Positions 23,872-30,446 of a stretch of DNA of 32,834 nucleotides are shown one piece after another (the stretch's first letter is position 1; each line of letters opens with the position of its first letter). The stretch is from the NCBI GenBank assembly GCA_047607345.1, contig JASGDF010000080.1, positions 1-32,834 of the forward strand, read 5' to 3'. Source of the stretch: Pseudomonas_S sp047607345 (GTDB lineage Bacteria > Pseudomonadota > Gammaproteobacteria > Xanthomonadales > Xanthomonadaceae). The position numbers and the translations under genes were made by a program. The notes beneath the pieces were generated by a model, which had not been told where the DNA came from, did no database searches, and saw only the letters and a program-made list of their open reading frames with translations.

Positions 23872-24573
23872 TCAGCGCTCCGCCGCGGGCGGCGTCTTTT
23901 CTCGCTCACCCGCGCGGGTGAAGGGCACCGTCTCCGGCGCTACCGCGCCGCCGGAGATGATGAAGTTCATCGCCTGGTCCACGCTCCAGTCGGTCGGCGT
24001 CAGCAGCTCGACCGGCACGATCTCCAGGTAGCCGGAGGTCGGGTTCGGCGTGGTCGGCACGTACACCGCGGCCAGCTCGCGGCCGCTGCCGTGCTCTTTG
24101 ATGACGCGCGTGACCAGCCCGACCGACTTCATGTCGCGATGCGGGAAGTCGATCAGCACCACGCGCTGGGTGCTGCCCGGCTCGGTCTGCAGCATGTCCA
24201 CCAGCTTGCGCACGCTGTCGTAGACGATGCTGGCCAGCGGGATGCGCTTGATCAGCGCCTCGAACCAGCGCAACAGGCGCTGGCCGATCACCTTGCGGCT
24301 GAGATAGCCGACCAGCGCGATCACCAGCAGTGTGGCGAACAGCGCGATGGTGTTCTGCACCCACAGCGCCTTGACCCAGCCCAGGTAGCCGGGAAAGGAG
24401 GCGGCGATGTTCTCCGACAGCGGCACCACCAGCGGGCTGCTGATGCCCGACAGCAGCACGAACACGAACTTGACCACCACCCAGGTCAGCCAGACCGGCA
24501 ACAGGGTGAGCAGGCCTGTCAGGAATACGCGTTGCAGGGAGGGGCGGGGGTGAGCGGGGGCATCGGGCGACAT
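23872..24573 (-). CDS. DUF502 inner-membrane protein
   Basis: A 233-residue protein with two long hydrophobic helices (LQRVFLTGLLTLLPVWLTWV and NTIALFATLLVIALVGYLS), the RIPLASIVYDSVRKLVD stretch and a beta-rich soluble domain with VVLIDFPHRDMKSVGLVT, YVPTTPNPTSGYLEIVP and VDQAMNFIISGG, all DUF502. The function is unknown. TACAAT on the minus strand (24580-24585) ends 6 bp before the ATG at 24573, so the message could start at or near the start codon (leaderless); no good Shine-Dalgarno is present. An ATG at 24618 is the alternative start. The frame further upstream to 24708 is translated repeat sequence. Confidence 0.88.
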   Translation of the reverse strand: MSPDAPAHPRPSLQRVFLTGLLTLLPVWLTWVVVKFVFVLLSGISSPLVVPLSENIAASFPGYLGWVKALWVQNTIALFATLLVIALVGYLSRKVIGQRLLRWFEALIKRIPLASIVYDSVRKLVDMLQTEPGSTQRVVLIDFPHRDMKSVGLVTRVIKEHGSGRELAAVYVPTTPNPTSGYLEIVPVELLTPTDWSVDQAMNFIISGGAVAPETVPFTRAGEREKTPPAAER

Positions 24574-24652
24574 TCGGACATTGTAGTGGAGCGTCCTGTC
24601 GCGGTGCAGCGTGGTCATCAGCGTCTCGGCGGGTCTGCTGAAAAAAATCACG

Positions 24653-24786
24653 CCCGTCATTCCCGCGAAGGCGGGAATCCAGGGACTTTCGTGCAGATTG
24701 CCGCGCAAGTCACTGGGCTCCCGCCTGCGCGGGAGCGACGATCAGGGTTTCCCCGGACAGTAGTGCGCCTTCGTGGCAATGACGGG
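24653..24786. repeat. CATTCCCGCG element with CCCGTCATT ends
   Basis: A 134-bp element bounded by the inverted 9-mers CCCGTCATT (24653-24661) and AATGACGGG (24778-24786). Inside are two hairpins, TTCCCGCGAAGGCGGGAA and CTCCCGCCTGCGCGGGAG. This is the common 'CATTCCCGCG' type of interspersed repeat. It occupies most of the 315-bp gap between the divergent DUF502 and PadR genes and runs directly into a G tract. Confidence 0.75.
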
Positions 24787-24796
24787 GGGGGGGGGG
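24784..24796 (+). repeat. Homopolymer of 13 G
   Basis: Thirteen consecutive G residues, about 93 bp before the PadR start codon and about 42 bp before its likely operator. Tracts of this length slip readily in replication and are also error-prone in sequencing. Confidence 0.85.
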
Positions 24797-24837
24797 CTCC
24801 AGGGCAGCCCGGACGGCGGGGTGACTGCCGGCACATT

Positions 24838-24859
24838 TACTATGCATAAGTTGATAGTA
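24838..24859. promoter_or_regulatory. Probable PadR operator
   Basis: An inverted repeat TACTAT-N10-ATAGTA in an unusually AT-rich 25-bp patch, 30 nt before the padR ATG. PadR-family repressors commonly bind such dyads at their own promoter, so this is the likely autoregulatory site. No exact -10 can be assigned within it. Confidence 0.5.
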
Positions 24860-24888
24860 GTGTTGCCTCCAACCTAGTGGAGGCACCC

Positions 24889-25251
24889 ATGGCCGACGTC
24901 GAAGCCCAGCTCAGGAAGTTCCAGAAGGAGCTCAGCGCCGGCACCGTGTCGCTAGCACTGCTGGCGGTACTCGAACGTGCCGAGGAGCCGCTGTACGGCT
25001 ACTTGATCGCCAAGCGGCTGGAGCGGCTGGATGGCGTGCTCAGCGGCAAGCAGAGCGCGCTGTACCCGGTCCTGCGCAACCTGGAGGGCGCCGGGCTGCT
25101 GGACAGCCACGTCGAGCCGTCGCTGGCGGGGCCGCCGCGCCGCTACTACCGCATCACCGAACATGGGCGCGCCTGCCTGCGGCAATGGGCCACGGCCTGG
25201 CGCGCCACCCGCGATTCCGTCGATTCCGTGCTGGAAGGGAGCATCGCATGA
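24889..25251 (+). CDS. PadR family transcriptional regulator
   Basis: A 120-residue winged-helix regulator. The PadR motif is complete: LALLAVLERAEEPLYGYLIAKRLE, QSALYPVLRNLEGAGLL, then the wing VEPSLAGPPRRYYRITEHGR and a C-terminal dimerisation helix (LRQWATAWRATRDSVDSVLE). It is preceded by GGAGG 6 nt before the ATG at 24889, which sets the start four codons inside the open frame. A dyad operator and a 13-G tract lie upstream. The stop overlaps an ATG by ATGA, the coupling expected with a downstream sensor-type membrane gene, but only a fragment of such a gene follows. PadR regulators of this size respond to phenolics, antibiotics or cell-envelope stress; the signal here is unknown. Confidence 0.93.
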   Translation: MADVEAQLRKFQKELSAGTVSLALLAVLERAEEPLYGYLIAKRLERLDGVLSGKQSALYPVLRNLEGAGLLDSHVEPSLAGPPRRYYRITEHGRACLRQWATAWRATRDSVDSVLEGSIA

Positions 25252-25260
25252 TCACCGAGG

Positions 25261-25500
25261 ATGCTGCCGCTGGGGATCGCCTGTTTCCTGCTAGCGATCG
25301 TGCCGTCGGCGCTCTCGCTGGGACTGCTGCTCACGCCTTATCCCTTCGGCGTCATCGTCGGCGACTGGAACCTGGCGGCGGACGCGCCGTGGCTGTCGAT
25401 CCCGCTGGCGGTGCTGCTGTTTGTCACGCTGCACCTGGTGCGCGCGGTCGGGCGCATCCACGGGCTGTTCGCCAAGCTCCTGCTGGTGTGGATGGACTAG
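25261..25500 (+). CDS. Short membrane protein, possible sensor-domain remnant
   Basis: A 79-residue protein with two hydrophobic segments (LGIACFLLAIVPSALSLGLL and WLSIPLAVLLFVTLHLV) followed by RAVGRIHGLFAKLLLVWMD. This resembles one half of the repeated membrane 'putative sensor' domain often encoded next to PadR regulators. The ATG at 25261 has no spaced Shine-Dalgarno; an ATG at 25248 overlapping the padR stop is in another frame, and removing one base (25260) would join it to this frame as MITEMLPLGIAC. So it may be a shortened, frameshifted or decayed version of the partner gene, or a genuine small protein. Its function is unknown. Confidence 0.6.
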   Translation: MLPLGIACFLLAIVPSALSLGLLLTPYPFGVIVGDWNLAADAPWLSIPLAVLLFVTLHLVRAVGRIHGLFAKLLLVWMD

Positions 25501-25517
25501 CGCCGGCATGCTGGCCC

Positions 25518-25582
25518 GTAGCGCCGAGCTTGCTCGGCTGAGGCTTCACCGGGAAGGCTTCGGCCGAGAAGCTCGGCCCTAC
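25518..25582. repeat. REP-type doublet bounded by GTAG/CTAC
   Basis: Two hairpins, GCCGAGC-TT-GCTCGGC (25523-25538) and GGCCGAG-AAG-CTCGGCC (25562-25578), lie inside GTAG (25518) and CTAC (25582). This is a REP-like pair in the 98-bp gap between the convergent small membrane gene and phaZ. Confidence 0.7.
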
Positions 25583-25598
25583 AGGAAGCGCGAGCGCG

Positions 25599-26927
25599 TT
25601 ACGCGCCGCGCTTGCCTCGCAGCGGAGTCACCTTGGAGGCCGCCGTGCCGCGCCGCTGGCCTGCCGCCGCTGCGTCGTAGCGCGCGATGAACTCGCGTAC
25701 CTGCGGGTAGACGATCTCGCGCCAGCGGCGGCCGCTGAAGATGCCGTAGTGGCCGGCGCCTTCCACCACCAGGTGCTTGCGGTCGGTCGCATCGATCCCG
25801 GTACACAGCGCGTGCGCGGCCTCGGTCTGGCCGAGCCCGGCGATGTCGTCCAGCTCGCCTTCGATGCTCAACAGCGCGGTGTCGCGGATCGCCGAAGGCT
25901 TCACCAGCTGGCCATCCACCTTCCATTTTCCGCGCGGCAGCAGGAACTCCTGGAACACCACCCGGATCGTGTCGAGGTAGTAGCGCGCGGGCATGTCGAG
26001 CACGGCGTTGTACTCGTCGTAGAAACGGCGGTGCGCCTGCGCATCCTCGAGGTCGCCCTTGACCAGATTGGTGTAGAAATCCCAGTGCGACATCAGGTGC
26101 CGACCGGGATTCATCGACAGAAATCCAGCGTGCTGCAGGAAGCCCGGATACACCTGCCGGCCGTGGCCCGGGTACGGGTGGGGCACGGTGTGGATGACGT
26201 TGTTCTCGAACCACTCGATCGGATTGCGGGTGGCGAGGTTGTTGACTTCGGTGGGGCTGTTGCGGGCGTCGATCGGGCCGCCCATCATCACCAGCGAGAC
26301 CGGCGTGCGCTCGCCCTGCGCGGCCATCAGCGACACCGCCGCCAGCACCGGCACGGTCGGCTGGCACACGCTCATCACGTGCAGGCGCGGCTGGTGCTCG
26401 CCGATGTGGCGGATGAATTCCTGGACGTAGCCGATGTAGTCCTCAAGGCTGAAATCGCCGTCCTCGGCCGGCACCATGCGCGCGTCGATCCAGTCGGTCA
26501 CGTAGACCTTGTGGTCGCGCAGCAGGGTACGCACGGTGTCGCGCAGCAAGGTGGCGTGGTGGCCGGACAAGGGCGCCACCACCAGCACGGCGGGTTGCTG
26601 CTTCATGCGTGCCATCAGCGCAGGGTCGTCGCTGAAGCGCTTGAAACGCAGCAATCGACAGAACGGCTTGACCAGCACTTCGCGCTCGATGATCGGCAGC
26701 GCGTGGCCGTCGACCTCGACGTCGTCCAGCGCCCACGCCGGCTTCTCGTAGTCCTTGGTGAGGCGGTGCAGCAGTTCGTTGCTGGCGGCCAGGCGGTCGG
26801 CGCCGGGCAGGGTGGCCCACAGGCTGTCCGGGCTGGAGAACATCTTGGCGTTGGCTTGGGCCTGGTGAATCCAGGGCGCAAGCAGATTGCGGGTCAGCTC
26901 ATGCAGTTGGTAAAGCACGTCACCCAT
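25599..26927 (-). CDS. phaZ: Intracellular polyhydroxyalkanoate depolymerase
   Basis: A 442-residue alpha/beta-hydrolase of the intracellular PhaZ family. It has no signal peptide, and its nucleophile is a cysteine: Cys188 in MSVCQPTVPVLAAV, with Asp360 or 361 in IEGELDDIAG and His393 in GAGHYGIFSG. This Cys-Asp-His triad is the mark of the R. eutropha PhaZ1 type, which degrades amorphous intracellular polyhydroxybutyrate. FYDEYNAVLDMPARYYLDTI is also typical. The last 25 residues are basic and Ala-rich. The ATG at 26927 lacks a clear Shine-Dalgarno. No synthase (phaC) or reductase gene is near; the thiolase at 837-2012 could belong to the same pathway. Confidence 0.92.
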   Translation of the reverse strand: MGDVLYQLHELTRNLLAPWIHQAQANAKMFSSPDSLWATLPGADRLAASNELLHRLTKDYEKPAWALDDVEVDGHALPIIEREVLVKPFCRLLRFKRFSDDPALMARMKQQPAVLVVAPLSGHHATLLRDTVRTLLRDHKVYVTDWIDARMVPAEDGDFSLEDYIGYVQEFIRHIGEHQPRLHVMSVCQPTVPVLAAVSLMAAQGERTPVSLVMMGGPIDARNSPTEVNNLATRNPIEWFENNVIHTVPHPYPGHGRQVYPGFLQHAGFLSMNPGRHLMSHWDFYTNLVKGDLEDAQAHRRFYDEYNAVLDMPARYYLDTIRVVFQEFLLPRGKWKVDGQLVKPSAIRDTALLSIEGELDDIAGLGQTEAAHALCTGIDATDRKHLVVEGAGHYGIFSGRRWREIVYPQVREFIARYDAAAAGQRRGTAASKVTPLRGKRGA

Positions 26928-27029
26928 CCGTCTGGCGGTTGCTGCCGTGCAGCATATCTGGATTGGCGCATTTGCACCTTAATGGGGCTGCCGGGATGCG
27001 CTCACGCCTTCCATGCTCTGCCCTGTCCC

Positions 27030-27162
27030 GTAGGAGCGACTTCAGTCGCGATGAGGCTTGCATGCGAATCCTTCGCAAAAGCACCGCACATCCCTGTGCG
27101 GGGATTCAAGGATAAAGCTCCATCGCGACTGATGGCCCGAGGCCACCCGGAGTCGTTCCTAC
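27030..27162. repeat. 133-bp MITE-like repeat with 12-bp terminal inverted repeats
   Basis: The ends GTAGGAGCGACT and AGTCGTTCCTAC are inverted repeats with one mismatch. Inside, GCGACT-TC-AGTCGC is a hairpin at the left, CATCGCGACTGA complements it near the right, and the middle (27064-27113) folds as GAATCC...GGATTC around CCGCACA-TCCC-TGTGCGG. The middle is shared with 23025-23073 and, more weakly, 3341-3389. It lies between phaZ and the methyltransferase gene and contains no coding sequence. Confidence 0.8.
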
Positions 27163-27165
27163 GCG

Positions 27166-27756
27166 TTACGCCTTTTCCAGCGCGCAGGCGTGCCCGGCCA
27201 GCGCCGGCGACAGCCAGCCGTGCGAGCCGAGCGCGGTGAATCCGGCCGCGGCGAAGCGGCGCCGGTACCAGCGCGCCGGCCGTGCCTGGAAGCCGGCATG
27301 GTCGCCCTCGAACTCGTCCTCGGCCGCGAACAGTTCCAGGAACGCCACCCCGCCGCACAGCTCGGCCAGGCCGGGCAGGCCGCGCGACAGTTCGCGGTCG
27401 GGCAGGTAGTGCAGCACGTCCGAGCAGACTAGCAGGTCGACCGGCGCACACGGGCGCAGCCAGGCGAAATCGCCGAAGCGGGCCAGATGCAGGTTGCGGC
27501 TGCGGCCATAGCGGCGTACCGCGTACTCGCTGCTGTCGAAACCGAGGTAGCTGGCGCGCGGGCGCAGCGCGCGCAGCGGCGCGCGCCAGGCGCCCTCGCC
27601 GCAGCCGATGTCGAGCACGCTGCGGATCGGTCGTTCCAGGTAGTGCTCGGCCTGCGCCACCGCCAGTGCGACCTTGCGTCGCAGGCGGGCGCGATCGTGC
27701 AGCCCGGCCTTGCGGTACCAGTGCTGGAAGTAGTCGCGGTCGTAGCTCTTGTCCAT
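27166..27756 (-). CDS. Class I SAM-dependent methyltransferase
   Basis: A 196-residue enzyme with a Rossmann-type fold. Motif I is VLDIGCGEGAW (about 47-57), the acidic end of strand 2 is LGFDSSEYAV, and motif IV is DLLVCSDVLHYLPD. The N-terminus MDKSYDRDYFQHWYRKAG precedes the fold as in several small-molecule methyltransferases. The substrate is unknown. It is divergent from hemJ, with 72 bp between the starts. Its stop is 3 bp from a repeat element. Confidence 0.87.
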   Translation of the reverse strand: MDKSYDRDYFQHWYRKAGLHDRARLRRKVALAVAQAEHYLERPIRSVLDIGCGEGAWRAPLRALRPRASYLGFDSSEYAVRRYGRSRNLHLARFGDFAWLRPCAPVDLLVCSDVLHYLPDRELSRGLPGLAELCGGVAFLELFAAEDEFEGDHAGFQARPARWYRRRFAAAGFTALGSHGWLSPALAGHACALEKA

Positions 27757-27828
27757 CGCGTGGGCTGTTCCGGTTGGCCGGATCGGTGAAAATGCGCGCC
27801 ATCCTACACGCGAGCCGGCGGAGCCAGC

Positions 27829-28281
27829 ATGACCCTATACCTGTGGATCAAGACCTTCCACCTGTTGTTCGTGATCGCCTGGATGGCGGCGGTGTTCTAC
27901 CTGCCGCGGATCCTGGTCAACATCGCCGAGGCCGCCGGCCAGGCCGAGGTGCAGGCGCGTCTGGTGCTGATGGGGCGGCGGCTGTACCGCTTCGGCCACA
28001 ACATGTTCGGCCTGGCGGTACTGCTGGGAGCGGTGCTGTGGCTGGGCTACCGCTTCATCCCGGATTTCCCGACGATGGTCGGCCCGGGCACCGGCTGGCT
28101 GCATGCCAAGCTGGCGCTGGTGGTGGCGATCCTGGCCTATTTCGTCTTCAGCGGGCGCTGGCTCAAGGGCGTCGAGCAGGGCCGGCCGCTGCCGGGGTCG
28201 CGCAAGCTGCGGTTGTTCAACGAGTTGCCGGTGCTGGCGCTGGTGGCGATCATCTGGCTTGTGCTGTTCAAGCCGTTCTGA
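27829..28281 (+). CDS. hemJ: Protoporphyrinogen oxidase HemJ
   Basis: A 150-residue protein with four membrane helices of the HemJ (UPF0093) family, which oxidises protoporphyrinogen IX to protoporphyrin IX in haem synthesis. The conserved residues are His11 in IKTFHLLFVIAWMA, YLPRILV, RRLYRFGHNMFG, and the GWLHAKLALV motif with His92 and Lys94; FNELPVLALVAIIWLVLFKP closes it. It is sometimes annotated as CopD-like, but the GWLHAKL signature is HemJ. A GGAG 5 nt before the ATG supports the start. A heptamer-repeat element begins 4 bp after the stop. Confidence 0.9.
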   Translation: MTLYLWIKTFHLLFVIAWMAAVFYLPRILVNIAEAAGQAEVQARLVLMGRRLYRFGHNMFGLAVLLGAVLWLGYRFIPDFPTMVGPGTGWLHAKLALVVAILAYFVFSGRWLKGVEQGRPLPGSRKLRLFNELPVLALVAIIWLVLFKPF

Positions 28282-28285
28282 AAGG

Positions 28286-28404
28286 CCGGGATTCGGGAGT
28301 GGGGATTCGGGATTGGCAAAAGCCGTAGGCCTCGGGTTCCGCTCTTGCGAATCCCGAATCCCGAATCCCGAATCACGAATCACGAATCACGAATCACGAA
28401 TCCC
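28286..28404. repeat. GGGATTC/GAATCMC heptamer element
   Basis: The left arm (28286-28316) has degenerate GGGATTC units. The right arm (28349-28404) is exactly eight tandem 7-mers: GAATCCC three times, GAATCAC four times and GAATCCC once. The arms are complementary and could form a long hairpin between the convergent hemJ and accA stops, 7 bp from the latter. It belongs to the same family as 18210-18297. Confidence 0.85.
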
Positions 28405-28411
28405 GGCGGCT

Positions 28412-29371
28412 TTACGCCGCCTCGTACGCCCCGTAACCGCGCAGGCGCTCGTAGCGTTTCTCCAGCAACTGGTCCACCGGGATCTTTTCCAGCGCGTCCA
28501 GCTCGTTGAGCAGTACCGCCTTGAGGCGTTTGGCCATCTGCGACGGGTTGCGGTGGGCGCCGCCGGTGGGTTCGCGCACGACCTTGTCGACCAGGCCCAG
28601 TGCCTTCAGACGCTTGGCGGTCAGGCCGAGCTGCTCGGCCGCGTCCTTGGCCTTGCCCGCGTCCTTCCACAGGATCGAGGCGCAGCCTTCCGGGCTGATC
28701 ACCGAGTAGGTGCCGTACTCGAGCATCAAGGTGCGGTCGCCGACGCCAATCGCCAGCGCGCCGCCGGAGCCGCCTTCGCCGATCACGGTGCAGATCACCG
28801 GCACCTTCAGCTCGGCCATCTCGATCAGATTGCGCGCGATCGCCTCGGACTGGCCGCGCTCCTCGGCGTCGATGCCCGGCCAGGCGCCGGCGGTGTCGAT
28901 GAAGGTCAGCAGCGGCAGGCGGAAGCGCTCGGCCAGCTTCATCAGCCGCAGCGCCTTGCGGTAGCCCTCCGGCTTGGGCATGCCGAAGTTGCGGCGGATC
29001 TTCTCCTTGGTGTCGCGGCCCTTCTGATGGCCGATCACGACCACCGGGCGGCCGTCGATACGGGCCAGTCCGCCGACGATCGCCTTGTCGTCGGCGAAGG
29101 CGCGGTCGCCGGCCAGCTCCTGGAACTCGTCGCAGATGATGCGCAGGTAGTCCAGGGTATACGGGCGCTGCGGGTGGCGTGCCAGCTGCGAGACCTGCCA
29201 GGCCGACAGGTCGCGGAAGATCTGCGCGGTGCGCAGCCGCAGCTTGTCGCGCAGCGCGCGCACCTCGGCCTCCACGTTGACCGCCGGGCCGGTGCTGGCG
29301 TTGCGCAGCTCCTGGATCTTGGCTTCCAGGTCGGCGATGGGTTGCTCGAAGTCGAGGTAGTTCGGATTCAT
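28412..29371 (-). CDS. accA: Acetyl-CoA carboxylase carboxyltransferase alpha subunit
   Basis: 319 residues, the same length as E. coli AccA. With AccD it forms the carboxyltransferase that moves CO2 from biotin-BCCP to acetyl-CoA, giving malonyl-CoA for fatty acid synthesis. It has the N-terminal YLDFEQPIADLEAKIQEL helix and the crotonase-like core with GRDTKEKIRRNFGMPKPEGY, LLTFIDTAGAWPGIDAEERG and VIGEGGSGGALAIGVGD. It is complete. The ATG at 29371 has no strong Shine-Dalgarno; the family N-terminus MNPNYLDFEQP fixes it. Transcription toward it from dnaE is likely broken by the terminator at 29517-29553. Confidence 0.97.
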   Translation of the reverse strand: MNPNYLDFEQPIADLEAKIQELRNASTGPAVNVEAEVRALRDKLRLRTAQIFRDLSAWQVSQLARHPQRPYTLDYLRIICDEFQELAGDRAFADDKAIVGGLARIDGRPVVVIGHQKGRDTKEKIRRNFGMPKPEGYRKALRLMKLAERFRLPLLTFIDTAGAWPGIDAEERGQSEAIARNLIEMAELKVPVICTVIGEGGSGGALAIGVGDRTLMLEYGTYSVISPEGCASILWKDAGKAKDAAEQLGLTAKRLKALGLVDKVVREPTGGAHRNPSQMAKRLKAVLLNELDALEKIPVDQLLEKRYERLRGYGAYEAA

Positions 29372-29452
29372 GGGGCGCCGTGAAGAACCAAAGGGGCGAA
29401 GTGTAGCCGAATGCTCCGCCTGGACCCGTACGCCCCGGTGCGGATGTGCGGG

Positions 29453-29508
29453 GGGAGCGACTTCGGTCCCGATGCTTTGCCGGTGAAGGCTGCCGGGACT
29501 GCAGTCCC
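29453..29508. repeat. REP-like element (GGAGCGACTTCGGTCCC type)
   Basis: A GGAGCGACTTCGGTCCC imperfect hairpin near 29455-29470 is followed by the perfect palindrome GGGACTGCAGTCCC (29495-29508). It resembles the outer part of the repeat at 27030-27162 and lies between accA and the terminator of the upstream lipoprotein gene. Confidence 0.6.
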
Positions 29509-29516
29509 TTCGCCAT

Positions 29517-29553
29517 AAAAAAAGCGAGGCCCCGGCTTGCGCCGGAGCCTCGC
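29517..29553 (-). terminator. Rho-independent terminator after lipoprotein gene
   Basis: A 13-bp stem with one mismatch (29524-29536 with 29541-29553) and a TTGC loop is followed on the minus strand by seven T (29517-29523). It starts 20 nt past the lipoprotein stop at 29574. This is a strong, canonical terminator. Confidence 0.9.
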
Positions 29554-29573
29554 CGGAGGCGGTGCTGTGGGGG

Positions 29574-30344
29574 TTACGGGCGCTGGACGGCGTGGCGCGA
29601 CGTGCCGGGCTGCACATAGACCAGACGGGTGCCCGCGTCGCGGTTCGACAGCGCCGGCTCGAACGAGCCCAGATAGGCCGTGTAGATACTGCGCAGTTCG
29701 CCGGCGTGCTGTCCGAACAGCGGCGACAGGCTCGGCAGGCCGGCGTCTTGCAGTGCGGTCAGATAGGTCGGTGACGGCATCGCCGGATCGATCACGTAGG
29801 CGAACGTGCCCGGTCCCTCAACCACCTCGTGGTAGTAGTCGACGAAGTCGCGCGCGGCGAAGATCTTGGCGTCGGCCAGCGCCTCGTCCGCGGCGACACG
29901 GCCACCCGGCGGCGCGTCGTGCACGCCGGCGCGCCAGCTGCGGGCGATGATCGGCTCGTTGCTGACCCGGTAGGGGCCAGCGTACAGCGTGCCGTCCAGG
30001 GTGGCGCCCGGCTGGGTGTCGTCGAAGCGGCTCACCACCGGCTCATGCGAGGGCGAGGTCGAGCTGGCGATGACATAGGCGCTGCGGGTCGGGTTGATCA
30101 GCCCGCCGCGGTCGCGCGAGGACACTAGGAAATTGATGTCGCCCAGCGCTTCGGAATGCAGGGTATGGGCACCCGTGTCCAGTTCCAGCGCGACCGAGCC
30201 GCCCGCCGGCACGCGATGTTCGGTGCCGTCGATGCGCAGGGTCACGGCCGCGCCGGTCGGGTTATCGATCTCGAAGGTCTTGGGAGTGGCGCTGCAGGCC
30301 GTCAGCAGGGCGGCGAGCAGCGGTGCGACGTAAAGGGCTTTCAT
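29574..30344 (-). CDS. Conserved-type lipoprotein of unknown function
   Basis: A 256-residue lipoprotein: the signal peptide MKALYVAPLLAALLTAC has a good lipobox (LTA before Cys17). The first part of the mature protein is a beta-rich region with FEIDNPTGAAVTLRIDGTEHRV and PAGGSVALELDTGAHTLHSE, which looks like a small immunoglobulin-like or PEGA-like beta domain. The remainder (YVIASSTSPSHEP onward) is mixed with conserved-looking aromatic residues, e.g. ARDFVDYYHEV and STYTAYLG-like IYTAYLG. I do not recognise a family. It is monocistronic, with its own terminator, and lies between dnaE and accA. Confidence 0.8.
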   Translation of the reverse strand: MKALYVAPLLAALLTACSATPKTFEIDNPTGAAVTLRIDGTEHRVPAGGSVALELDTGAHTLHSEALGDINFLVSSRDRGGLINPTRSAYVIASSTSPSHEPVVSRFDDTQPGATLDGTLYAGPYRVSNEPIIARSWRAGVHDAPPGGRVAADEALADAKIFAARDFVDYYHEVVEGPGTFAYVIDPAMPSPTYLTALQDAGLPSLSPLFGQHAGELRSIYTAYLGSFEPALSNRDAGTRLVYVQPGTSRHAVQRP

Positions 30345-30446
30345 GGGGAGGAGTCCTCGGCCGTCATGTATCCGACGGTGTCAGTTTGCAACGCGTGGTG
30401 TGTACGGGACCTTTACGCATTCATACACGGGCTGAACCGGCCTGGT

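Noticed and set aside
24574..24708. N-terminal extension of the DUF502 protein
   Set aside because: It encodes SPWIPAFAGMTGVI, the well-known translation of the CATTCCCGCG repeat, not a protein domain.
25599..26927. A complete polyhydroxybutyrate operon
   Set aside because: Only the depolymerase is here; no phaC, phaB or phasin gene adjoins it, and the thiolase is more than 23 kb away in the window.
28349..28404. Short direct repeats considered as a CRISPR array
   Set aside because: The units are 7 bp and contiguous, with no spacers and no cas genes.
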